Source: Streptomyces sp. 35G-GA-8
GTDB taxonomy: Bacteria; Actinomycetota; Actinomycetes; Streptomycetales; Streptomycetaceae
Reading direction: 5' to 3'
Length of the DNA stretch: 64,000 nucleotides
Assembly: GCF_023534745.1 (NCBI RefSeq)
Contig: NZ_JAMHJQ010000007.1
Location: forward strand, 50,497 to 114,496
In this document: positions 25,481 through 33,220 of the stretch, one piece after another
Numbering within the stretch: the first letter of the stretch is position 1
How the letters are laid out: every line of letters starts with the position of its first letter
The notes under the pieces: model-generated
The model's database searches: none
Told to the model about the DNA's origin: nothing
The model's input: the letters and a program-made list of their open reading frames with translations, nothing else
Translations under genes and position numbers: made by a program

Positions 25481-25562
25481 TGGCCGACACATTATGTGGT
25501 CGGCCAAGTAATGAACCGCGAGCCACCCTAATCCATTCCCGGGTCGATTATTGGCCGACCAA
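25481..25562. promoter_or_regulatory. Inverted-repeat operators between OYE and marR
   Basis: Half-sites of the type TGGCCGAC occur at 25481-25488 and, inverted, at 25499-25506 (10-nt spacer). A third at 25551-25561 (TTGGCCGACCA) is the exact reverse complement of 25497-25507 (TGGTCGGCCAA). These lie at both divergent starts and are good candidates for MarR binding. Confidence 0.65.
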
Positions 25563-25577
25563 GCTAAGCTTCGGAGC

Positions 25578-26150
25578 ATGACCCCGGACACGTCCACGAC
25601 CACTCAGGACCCCGTCTGTCCCACCGAACCGCCCGGCGCCGCGTGCGGCGGCCCGGTCAGCCACGCCCTCTCCCGGGTCGCCCGGCTGCACCGCATCGCC
25701 GCGGGGAAACTGCTGCGGCGCTCCGGCCTCTATCCGGGCCAGGAGTTTCTGATGATGCGCCTGTGGGACGCGGACGCGGTACGCCAGTCCGAGCTGATCA
25801 AGTCGATGGATCTCGATCCCTCCACGGTCACCAAGATGCTCCAGCGGCTGGACCACGCGGGGTACGTACGGCGCTCCGCCGACCCCCAGGACCGGCGCGC
25901 CGTACTGGTGCGGGCGACCGGCGACAGCTGCGCGCTGCGCTCCGAGGTCGAGGGCGCCTGGACGGAGCTGGAGGAGCACACGCTCGCCGGGCTCGACGAC
26001 ACCGAACGCGCCGAGCTGGCCCGGCTGCTCGCCAAGGTCGAGGCCAACCTCTGCGCCGAGACGGCGGACTGTCCGGAACGCTCGTCCGGGGGGCACGGGA
26101 CTGCCGAGGGGGACGAGCATGCCGTACGGGCCGCTGAACCGACTGGGTGA
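25578..26150 (+). CDS. MarR family transcriptional regulator
   Basis: Winged-helix dimeric regulator, 190 aa. The MarR core is visible: LSRVARLHRIAAGKLLRRSGLYPGQ, then the recognition helix DLDPSTVTKMLQRLDHAGYV and the wing RSADPQDRRAVLV with its conserved DxRxxxV pattern. Cysteines at about 14, 23, 117, 161 and 168 leave room for thiol-based sensing. It is divergent from an ene-reductase that handles electrophiles, which fits sensing of quinones or enones; this is inference. Its 3' end overlaps the next gene by 32 nt. Confidence 0.9.
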   Translation: MTPDTSTTTQDPVCPTEPPGAACGGPVSHALSRVARLHRIAAGKLLRRSGLYPGQEFLMMRLWDADAVRQSELIKSMDLDPSTVTKMLQRLDHAGYVRRSADPQDRRAVLVRATGDSCALRSEVEGAWTELEEHTLAGLDDTERAELARLLAKVEANLCAETADCPERSSGGHGTAEGDEHAVRAAEPTG

Positions 26151-27525
26151 GTACTGCGCCGAGGCGCTGGCGGAACACGGCTGTCCGTCGGTCTCGGTCG
26201 CCGTGGCCGAGCGCGGCGAGGTGGTGCTCGCCGAGGCGTACGGAGTGGCGGACCTGGCGCGCGGGCGCCCGGCCACACCCGCCACGGCGTACGGACTGGC
26301 TTCCGTGACGAAGCCGGTCACGGCCACCGCGGTCTGTCTGGCGGCCGACGAAGGGCTGCTCGACCTGGACGCGCCCGTGCCGCTGCCGGGCGAGCACCGG
26401 TGGCCGGCGCCGACGGCACGCCAGCTGCTGCGCCACCGGGGCGGTTTCCCGGCCTTCTACGCCTGGGACTACGGCGACGACGAGCGTCGGATCGACGCCT
26501 CCCGCTACGCGTCGCTGTACCGGGCGCCTGGCACGGGATTCGAGTACGCCAACCTCGGCTACCGGGCCCTGGGCCTGCTGCTGGAGTCCGTCACCGGGCA
26601 GGAGTTGAGCGCGTTCGTCCGGGAGCGGGTGTTCGAGCCGCTCGGGCTCACCGGCTGTCATGTCGGACGGAGCTACCCGGGCCCCGCGCCGGCGGCGGTG
26701 CGGTACACGCCCGACGGCCGCGCGTACCCGGACTACGACTGCGACCACCCCGGTGCCACCCTCGGCTGGGCCCCGGCCGGTGAAGTCGCGCTCTTCGCGC
26801 AGTCCTGCGAACGCCTGCTGAAACCGGCGACGGCCGCCGCCATGAACGAGGCGGTGCCGCTCAACGCGCTGGTCGGCTACGGGCTCGGCTGGTGCCTGTC
26901 GTACGGCGACGGGCCCGTGGTGCGCAGCCATGGCGGCGGCGGGGGCGGGGTCGCGGCGATGACCGCGGCCGTGCCCGCGCGGGACCTCTCGGTCGCGGTG
27001 CTCACCAACTCCACGAGCAAGGCGGCCCGCGACGCGATCGTCCACTACGTGCTGGACGCCCTGGTCCCCGGATACCGGCCCGAGCTGATCGACCCGGGGA
27101 TCCAGGAGCCGGAGCGCCCCGCGGACCTGCCGGAAGGTCTCTGGGCCGGCCGGATCGGGACGCCGGATGGTGATGTCCCGGTCGAGCTGCGGACCCGGGC
27201 GGACGGGCGGGTCGAACTGCTGCTCGACGGCGTGCGCACGGACTCGGTGGCCGTCGCCGCCGAGTCCTGCGATCTGCGGGCGGTCTTCCCCGCGCAGCTG
27301 CCGACCGCCGACGCGCGGGTCAACAGCCCCAGTCTGCTGCTGAGCCTCCGCCGGGAGCGCGGCCTTGGCCGGGGCGCAGAGCGGCTGACCGGCGTCGCCC
27401 ACGCGTTCAAGGACGACGGCGATCGCGAGGGGCGGCTCGGGAACTTCCTCTGCCACCCCTGCGAGCTGACCGCTCAGCCGGCGAGCACGTCCAACGCCCG
27501 GTCCACGTCGGCCGTCGTGTTGTAG
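26119..27525 (+). CDS. Serine hydrolase, class C beta-lactamase/esterase family
   Basis: Penicillin-binding-fold serine hydrolase, 468 aa. It has the SxxK motif SVTK (Ser62, Lys65), a YAN motif (about 142-144) and an HGGGGGG motif in place of KTG. There is no signal peptide, so it is a cytoplasmic esterase/peptidase type rather than a secreted beta-lactamase. A C-terminal domain of about 120 residues follows. The start lies inside marR, so the two are translationally coupled. The 3' end overlaps the convergent gene at 27474 by 52 nt. Confidence 0.85.
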   Translation: MPYGPLNRLGEYCAEALAEHGCPSVSVAVAERGEVVLAEAYGVADLARGRPATPATAYGLASVTKPVTATAVCLAADEGLLDLDAPVPLPGEHRWPAPTARQLLRHRGGFPAFYAWDYGDDERRIDASRYASLYRAPGTGFEYANLGYRALGLLLESVTGQELSAFVRERVFEPLGLTGCHVGRSYPGPAPAAVRYTPDGRAYPDYDCDHPGATLGWAPAGEVALFAQSCERLLKPATAAAMNEAVPLNALVGYGLGWCLSYGDGPVVRSHGGGGGGVAAMTAAVPARDLSVAVLTNSTSKAARDAIVHYVLDALVPGYRPELIDPGIQEPERPADLPEGLWAGRIGTPDGDVPVELRTRADGRVELLLDGVRTDSVAVAAESCDLRAVFPAQLPTADARVNSPSLLLSLRRERGLGRGAERLTGVAHAFKDDGDREGRLGNFLCHPCELTAQPASTSNARSTSAVVL

Positions 27526-28547
27526 AGGTGGAACGCCGCCCGCACATAACCGGCGCGGACCGACACCGCCACCCGCGCCCGGCGCAGCTCGGGGTGGCGG
27601 TGCGCCAGTCCGGGGACGGACACGATCGCCGACTCGCCGGGGACCGGTTCATGGCCGAGCCCGGCCAGTCCCGTCCGGAAGCGGGCCGCCAGCGCGGTGT
27701 CATGGGCGTGGATCGCGTCGACGCCGATCTCCTCCAGCAGCGCGAGGGACCGCTCGGCGCCGTAGTACGAGAGGAAGGCGGGGGGCTCGTCGAAGCGGCG
27801 CGCGGTGGCGGCCAGCCGCTCGACGGGACCGTACGTACTGCCCCAGGTGTCCTCGGCGGCCACCCACCCCGCGTGCCGGGGCGTCAGTGACTTCTGCGCG
27901 TCCTCGGTCACGGTGAGGAAGGACGTACCGCGCGGACAGAGAAGGAACTTGAACCCGCCGGTCACGGTGTAGTCGTACGCCCCGGCGTCCAGCGGCAGCC
28001 AGCCGGCCGACTGGGTCGCGTCCAGCAGCGTACGGGCGCCGTGCGCCGCCGCGGCGGCCCGGATCGCGGGCAGATCGGCGACCCTGCCGTCCGCGGACTG
28101 GACCGCCGAGAAGGCGACCAGCGCGGTGTCCGGCCGTACCTCCCCGGCCAGTTCCGCCAGCGGCGCGTACCGGAGCACGAGGTCGCCGCGTACGGCGAAG
28201 GGGGTGATGACCGAGCTGAAGTCACCCTCGGGGAACAGGACTTCGTCGCCCGGCCGCAGGGCGGACGCGATCAGCCCGACATGCACGGCGACCGACCCGC
28301 CCACCGCGACCCGCTCGGCGGGGACCCCGGCCAGCCGGGCGAAGGACGCGCGCGCGGTGTCCACGGTCTCGAAACTGCCCGCGCCCTCGCCGCCCCGGCC
28401 GGTCGCGTTCTCCCCGGCCAGCGCCTGTACGGCCGCGACGGACCTGCGGGGCAGCAGTCCGCAGCTGGACGTGTTCAGATACGTCATGTCCGGCGCGAAC
28501 TCGGCGCCTCCCAGGGTGTCCATGAACCCACCCTGGAACTCGCTCAC
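27474..28547 (-). CDS. Class V aminotransferase (cysteine desulfurase/isopenicillin N epimerase-like)
   Basis: PLP enzyme, 357 aa, of the aminotransferase class V family. MTYLNTSSCGLLPRRS is a typical N-terminal block, LLDATQSAGWLPLD holds the PLP Asp, and Lys200 in TGGFKFLLCPRGTSFL is the Schiff base. It resembles selenocysteine lyase/epimerase-like members more than true desulfurases; no conserved C-terminal active-site Cys is evident. ATG 28547 and ATG 28523 are both possible starts. Substrate unknown. Confidence 0.85.
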   Translation of the reverse strand: MSEFQGGFMDTLGGAEFAPDMTYLNTSSCGLLPRRSVAAVQALAGENATGRGGEGAGSFETVDTARASFARLAGVPAERVAVGGSVAVHVGLIASALRPGDEVLFPEGDFSSVITPFAVRGDLVLRYAPLAELAGEVRPDTALVAFSAVQSADGRVADLPAIRAAAAAHGARTLLDATQSAGWLPLDAGAYDYTVTGGFKFLLCPRGTSFLTVTEDAQKSLTPRHAGWVAAEDTWGSTYGPVERLAATARRFDEPPAFLSYYGAERSLALLEEIGVDAIHAHDTALAARFRTGLAGLGHEPVPGESAIVSVPGLAHRHPELRRARVAVSVRAGYVRAAFHLYNTTADVDRALDVLAG

Positions 28548-28592
28548 CCCATAGTCAATTGCGCATGGGTGAAGGGAACACCCAAGCAGTCC

Positions 28593-29321
28593 TTATGAAT
28601 GGGCCCCGGCCTGCGGAATCTCGCAGGAGCCGTCGGTGTCACAGACCGCGGCCTCGGGCGAGGTCCCGCCGACGGGTGTGATCGTACGGCCCTGCCACGC
28701 CTGCTCAAGCGCCTGGGTGAACACCTCGGCGGGCTGCCCGCCGGAAACGCCGTAGCGCCGGTCGAGTACGAAGAACGGCACCCCGTTCGCGCCCAGTTCC
28801 GCGGCCTCGCGCTCATCGGCCCGTACCTCGTCGGCGTACGCGTCCGCGTCGGCGAGCACCCCGCGGACCTCGGTCTCGTCCAGACCGGCCTCGACGGCGA
28901 GCGTCACCAGCGTCTCCTGGTCGTAGACGGAGCGTTCCTCGGCGAAGTTCGCCCGATAGGCGAGGTTCAGCAGCTCGTCCTGGCGGCCCCGGGCCTTGGC
29001 GAGGTGCAGCAGCCGGTGGATGTCGAACGTACTGCCGTGATCGCGCCCCTCAATCCGGTAGCCGAGCCCTTCGGAGCGGGCGTTCGCGGCGACGCTCTCC
29101 TCCATGGCGAGCGCCTCCGTACGGCTGCGCCCGTACTTGGCCGCCAGCATGTCGACGACGAGCCCGGTCTCCCCCTTGGCGTGCCCCGGATCCAGCTCGA
29201 ACGACCGGTGCACCACGTCGACCTCGTCGCGGTGGGCGAAGGCCGCCAGCCCCTTCTCGAACCGGGCCTTGCCGATGTAGCACCAGGGGCAGGCGATGTC
29301 GCTCCAGATCTCGACGCGCAT
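28593..29321 (-). CDS. DsbA family oxidoreductase (FrnE-like)
   Basis: Thioredoxin-fold protein, 242 aa, of the FrnE subgroup (2-hydroxychromene-2-carboxylate isomerase/DsbA-like). The CPWC active site is at 11-14 in WSDIACPWCYIGK, and the cis-Pro block GANGVPFFVLDRRYGVSGGQP comes later. There is no signal peptide, so the protein is cytoplasmic. Two extra Cys near the C-terminus (CDTDGSC) recall the second pair described for FrnE of Deinococcus. The start ATG 29321 is well supported by the alignment. Probably disulfide exchange. Confidence 0.9.
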   Translation of the reverse strand: MRVEIWSDIACPWCYIGKARFEKGLAAFAHRDEVDVVHRSFELDPGHAKGETGLVVDMLAAKYGRSRTEALAMEESVAANARSEGLGYRIEGRDHGSTFDIHRLLHLAKARGRQDELLNLAYRANFAEERSVYDQETLVTLAVEAGLDETEVRGVLADADAYADEVRADEREAAELGANGVPFFVLDRRYGVSGGQPAEVFTQALEQAWQGRTITPVGGTSPEAAVCDTDGSCEIPQAGAHS

Positions 29322-29425
29322 GTTTCCGCTTCTCTCCAGGATCGTGGGTGTGGTGTGCCGGGGGTGACCGGAGGCAGCCTCCGCCCCTTCGACAACGCAT
29401 CCGCGTCCCGTGAGATTCCCGGCCG

Positions 29426-29662
29426 TCACATGAGGTGGTGCGGCACCTGGTGGATGTAGGAGGCACCACAGGCGTGGCAGAGGGGCAGTCCGGCGGGCGT
29501 GCCCCACACGTCCGCCGTCTGTGTGGCGGCGTCCGGATCCAGCTCGCGCCCGCACAGCGCGGTCGTCTCGTCCAGCCGGGTCATGTGCCATACCTCGAAT
29601 CGGGGTTCCGGGTCATGGGGTGAGGCGCCCTCCGCGTACTCCGCGCGCATTTCGTATTCCAT
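29426..29662 (-). CDS. Small protein with putative zinc-binding cysteines, 78 aa
   Basis: Not recognised. It has Cys in ALCGREL and a CHACG pair near the C-terminus, plus His residues (HQVPHH) close by, so one zinc site is plausible. The start at ATG 29662 is supported by a GGAGA site directly upstream; the frame is open further up without support. A streptomycete-conserved hypothetical protein is my best reading. Confidence 0.65.
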   Translation of the reverse strand: MEYEMRAEYAEGASPHDPEPRFEVWHMTRLDETTALCGRELDPDAATQTADVWGTPAGLPLCHACGASYIHQVPHHLM

Positions 29663-29785
29663 GCTGTGTCTCCTGATCGGCGTAATGGCCCACGGAACGT
29701 ACTGGCCCACGGAACGACGACGCATGATTGCCCGCTCTCCCGGACGGTTGAAACAGGGCCCCCTCCACCCCTCTGAGCAGAGAAA

Positions 29786-29817
29786 CGCCCCGCCCGGCTG
29801 GGGAGCCGGACGGGGCG
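29786..29817 (-). terminator. Hairpin terminator for the gene at 29862
   Basis: CGCCCCG+CCGGCT (29786-29799) pairs with AGCCGG+CGGGGCG (29804-29817) with one internal mismatch and a 4-nt loop. On the minus strand it is followed by TTTCT. Confidence 0.7.
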
Positions 29818-29861
29818 GGCGGTGTCCTTCGGGAATCCTCGGAAGGCGCGTTCAGGCGCGT

Positions 29862-30212
29862 TCAGAAACGTTCGAGGAAAATGACGGAGCGCAGCTTGAG
29901 ACGCTCGCTCGCCGAGCCGCCGGGACGCAGGGTGTACTCCTCGCCGTCGCAGTCCGGCCCGGTGAAGACGCGCGCGGCGGCCGTCGTGTGGTTGCGCGGT
30001 GTGTGCGCGGGCGGTACGTATTCGCCGGCCGCTTCGGGGATCATGACGCAGACCAGGCTTTCGGGGTCCACCAGTCCGCCGACCCGCGGCTTTCCCGCGA
30101 TGTCCGTATAGACATAGGTGAATTCGCCCTCTGCCGCCGAAGCCGAGCCGGGTACGGAGACGAGCAGGGCGAGGGCGCCGACGGCGGCGGCCAGAGTGCT
30201 GCGAAGACGCAT
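29862..30212 (-). CDS. Small secreted protein, 116 aa
   Basis: Has a clear Sec signal peptide: MRLRSTLAAAVGALALLVSV, followed by an ASA-type cleavage site near 26-27. The mature part is about 90 residues, with two Cys (LVCVMI and PDCDGEEY) that probably form a disulfide. I recognise no family. A terminator follows the gene and about 150 bp of non-coding DNA precede it, so it is probably monocistronic. Confidence 0.7.
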   Translation of the reverse strand: MRLRSTLAAAVGALALLVSVPGSASAAEGEFTYVYTDIAGKPRVGGLVDPESLVCVMIPEAAGEYVPPAHTPRNHTTAAARVFTGPDCDGEEYTLRPGGSASERLKLRSVIFLERF

Positions 30213-30362
30213 GCGGATGACTCCTTTGTCGTGACGCCACGAGGCTCCACGACAGGGCTCGGACGCGGAGCCGCAAAGGCGGGTACGTCACCCGAAAGCG
30301 GTCGGGAAATCGCTCCTCTGTCGGCTACGGGGAGCACACGTGCGACAGCCGGTCCGGTTCTC

Positions 30363-31640
30363 CTATTCTCCGGTTCTTGGGCCGGTACCGGTATCCACGG
30401 GGAGCCGGTCGAGCCGGCGCAGACAGGTGCCGTGCCAGCTGAGTTCACCGAGGGGAACGGCGAGACTCAGCCTCGGGAAGCGGCGGAAGAGGCCGGTCAG
30501 CGCCTCGTGCACCAGCTGACGTCCGAGCGACGCGCCGAGGCAGTAGTGGGGGCCGTGCCCGAAGGAGAGATGACCGGCGGCGGTACGCCGGTGCCCGGCC
30601 ACGCGCAGTGGATCGGCTCGCAGCGGATCCGGCCAGGTGGCGGAGTGGAGATTGGCGGCGAGTACGGACGTGACGACCACGGCGCCGCGCGGCAGCGGGA
30701 CGCCCGCGAGGGCGCAGTCGTCCCGGGTGAACCGCCAACCCGTGTGCTGGAAAGGCGGATTCAGCCGCAGGATCTCCTCGGTGACCGCCGTGGTGTACGC
30801 GGTGCCGTGACCGTCGCCGAGGCCGTGCCGTACCTCGGGGCGCCGCAGGGCCATGAGGGCGCCCGCCGGGACGACGGTGGACAGCGAGTCGACCGTACCG
30901 ATCAGCAGCATGCCGAGCATCCCCGCCAGTTCGGCGTTGCCGATCCGTCCGCTCTGCCGGGCGCCCAGCAGGGCCGTGGCGGCGGTGGGGACCGAGGAGC
31001 GGCGCGCGGCGCCGATGATGTGCAGGACGGTCTGGGCGAAGACGCGGTGTGCCGACCTGGCCTCTTCGGTGCCGGGGACCGCCCCGCTGGCGGCGAGGGC
31101 GGCCGTCACCGCCGCGTCGCGCCGCTCGGGCGCGATGCCCAGGATCTCCCCGGCCGTCGCCCCGGCCAGGGGCAGCGCCAGATCGGTGACGAGGTCGATG
31201 CGGTCGCGTCCGGCCAGCGAGCCGATGATCCGGGCCATGACGTCCCGCAGCCGCGCGCCCGTACGCTCCGTCGCGGCGGCGGTGAAGTACGGGGCGACGA
31301 TTCGGCGCAGCCCCCGGTGGCGTGCCCCGGACGCGGAGAGCAGCTGCGGCGCGTGGGCGAAGAAGTCCTCGGGGTAGCGGCGGTCGGGGAAGCCCTGCAC
31401 CCGCCCGCCCAGCTCACCGATGTCGTTGGTGAGTCGCGGATCGGTGAGAACACCGCGCGCCAGGGCTGGATCGGTGGCGGCCCACGCGCGCAGACCGCCG
31501 CCGAGCGTGACCGGGCGCAGGGCGGGCCCGTCCGGTGTGGTGAGGCGCCGCGCGGCCGCGGTGAATCCGCGCTCGTGCAGGGCCGGACAGGCCAGCGGGA
31601 CGGAGATGGCGATGATCCGGTCCTCCGTCGAATCGGTGAT
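30363..31640 (-). CDS. Cytochrome P450
   Basis: Heme-thiolate monooxygenase. Landmarks are the ExxR motif in TEEILRLNPPF and the heme loop FGHGPHYCLGASLGR with its Cys. The I-helix reads LLIGTVDSLST, with Asp-Ser where most P450s have (E/D)-T. The start is uncertain: no ATG, GTG or TTG lies in frame between 31763 (GTG, deep inside the next gene and without a ribosome site) and the conserved region. A GAGGAGAG site sits just upstream of ATC at 31638-31640, so I use that as start. It is paired with the reductase-like gene upstream and probably acts on its product. Confidence 0.85.
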   Translation of the reverse strand: MTDSTEDRIIAISVPLACPALHERGFTAAARRLTTPDGPALRPVTLGGGLRAWAATDPALARGVLTDPRLTNDIGELGGRVQGFPDRRYPEDFFAHAPQLLSASGARHRGLRRIVAPYFTAAATERTGARLRDVMARIIGSLAGRDRIDLVTDLALPLAGATAGEILGIAPERRDAAVTAALAASGAVPGTEEARSAHRVFAQTVLHIIGAARRSSVPTAATALLGARQSGRIGNAELAGMLGMLLIGTVDSLSTVVPAGALMALRRPEVRHGLGDGHGTAYTTAVTEEILRLNPPFQHTGWRFTRDDCALAGVPLPRGAVVVTSVLAANLHSATWPDPLRADPLRVAGHRRTAAGHLSFGHGPHYCLGASLGRQLVHEALTGLFRRFPRLSLAVPLGELSWHGTCLRRLDRLPVDTGTGPRTGE

Positions 31641-31666
31641 GGTCTCTCCTCGGGTCGACGGCCGCG

Positions 31667-33025
31667 TCAGCGAGCCATGAGGGGTGGGGTGAGCGCCGCG
31701 TCCAGGTACGGGTTGTCGACCGGGGCCGGCGGGCGGACCAGTCTGCGGCGTTCCAGCTCGCACAGACTGGTGCGTTCATAGCGCCGCCGCAGCCCGAGAT
31801 AGGCCGTGGCCTCGGCGCCGTACAGATCCACGGCGCGCTCCAGCCCGCTGGGGCTCGGCCGTTCGGGCACCAGCGCGAGCCGCAGCCAGGGGATGGACCG
31901 CTGAAGCGCCTCGTTGACCCGGGTCACCGAGGTCTCGGTCGGGTGCACGATGTGATGGACGCGCGCCCCGGGCGGTACGTCCGGCCGGTTCACGGAGGAC
32001 TCCTGGGTGGCCACCTGCTCGGCGATGCGCAGCATCGCGCGGGCCGCGTCGTCGACTTGCAGGAGGTTGATGCTGGCGTCCGGAGCACCCAGCAGCCGGA
32101 TGGTCAGTCTCCCGGAGGCGTCGAGCGGAGCGGAGGAGGCGTCGACGAGGGCCCGGGGGCCGTGCCTCAGGAAGAGGGCGAGCTTGGCCGCCAGTACGGC
32201 ATAGGTGTGCTGCGGGGCGCGTGGCAGGGCGGTCCGGTCGCTGAGCAGCACACTGGGCCGGAAGACCGTGGCGCCCCGGCCCTGGGTACGCGCCCAGTCG
32301 TGGACCAGCCGTTCGGCGCGGTGCTTGGACTCCTCGTACGGCGTGAGAAAGCCGTCGGCCTCCAACTGCCGCTCGGGTACGAGGCCGTCGAGCCGTGCTC
32401 CGGCGACGAACGCGGTGCTGACATGGAACAGATGCGGGGCACGCCGGCCGGCCGCGGCCAGCGCGAGGATCTGCCGGGTGCCCTCCACATTGGTGCGGTG
32501 CAGTTCCCCCGCGTCTCCGTGCAGCTTGGTCAGCGCGGCACAGTGCAGAACGGCGTCCACGCTGTCCGCGACCGCCTGGAACTCACCCTCGGACAGGCCG
32601 AGTCGGGGGCGGTCGAGGGTGATCTGCACGGCGTGTACCTGACGCGCCACCCGCTGTACGGTCTCGGCCGGTGCCCCGGCCGAGCGCAGCGCCAGCGCGA
32701 GCGAGGCCATGGCCCGGTACGGGGGTTGGCGTACCAGCGCCACCACCCGGGTGCCCTGCGGCAGCAGGTGCAGCAGCAGATACGAGGCGAGGAAGCCGGT
32801 GGCTCCACTGACGGCGATCGTCGAATCGGCCAGGGCTGGGGTGGCCGAGTCGGGCCCGGGGCCGGGCACGTGAGGTGCGAGTCCGGGGCCGGGCACTTGA
32901 CGTGCGAGTCCGAGGCCGGCGAGGTGACGCTCGGGGCTCGGGCCGGGGAGTCGACCCCCGGGGTCCTGGCCGGGCGCGTCGGACTCGGGTTCTGGATCGG
33001 GGTCGGGCAATTCGGCGTCGGGCAT
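31667..33025 (-). CDS. Stand-alone thioester reductase-like/fatty acyl-CoA reductase SDR
   Basis: Extended SDR, 452 aa, resembling the reductase (R/TD) domain that releases acyl chains from NRPS/PKS carriers. The NAD(P) motif GATGFLASYLLLHLL is at about 74-88, followed by VVALVRQ. FHVSTAFVAG and the active-site YEESK (Tyr-x3-Lys) are present. The first 65 residues are a low-complexity Pro/Gly/Asp stretch with repeated VPGPGLA units and probably disordered. No carrier protein or ligase is adjacent. Co-directional with the P450; pathway unknown. Confidence 0.82.
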   Translation of the reverse strand: MPDAELPDPDPEPESDAPGQDPGGRLPGPSPERHLAGLGLARQVPGPGLAPHVPGPGPDSATPALADSTIAVSGATGFLASYLLLHLLPQGTRVVALVRQPPYRAMASLALALRSAGAPAETVQRVARQVHAVQITLDRPRLGLSEGEFQAVADSVDAVLHCAALTKLHGDAGELHRTNVEGTRQILALAAAGRRAPHLFHVSTAFVAGARLDGLVPERQLEADGFLTPYEESKHRAERLVHDWARTQGRGATVFRPSVLLSDRTALPRAPQHTYAVLAAKLALFLRHGPRALVDASSAPLDASGRLTIRLLGAPDASINLLQVDDAARAMLRIAEQVATQESSVNRPDVPPGARVHHIVHPTETSVTRVNEALQRSIPWLRLALVPERPSPSGLERAVDLYGAEATAYLGLRRRYERTSLCELERRRLVRPPAPVDNPYLDAALTPPLMAR

Positions 33026-33220
33026 GCCGTCTCTTCACATTCTTCGCGGGGAGCGTCCATTCGCTCGGAGACCCACTCATCGCCCCGGAGTTCACCGGAA
33101 CCGGCTCACGAGGAGACCGAACTTATCCCGGCCGACCGGCTTTAACCGCTCCTTATGTGGGACAGGAGTGCCTTCCACCCCATCGAGTGATCCACCTGCT
33201 TTTCATATTGCCCCATGGAT

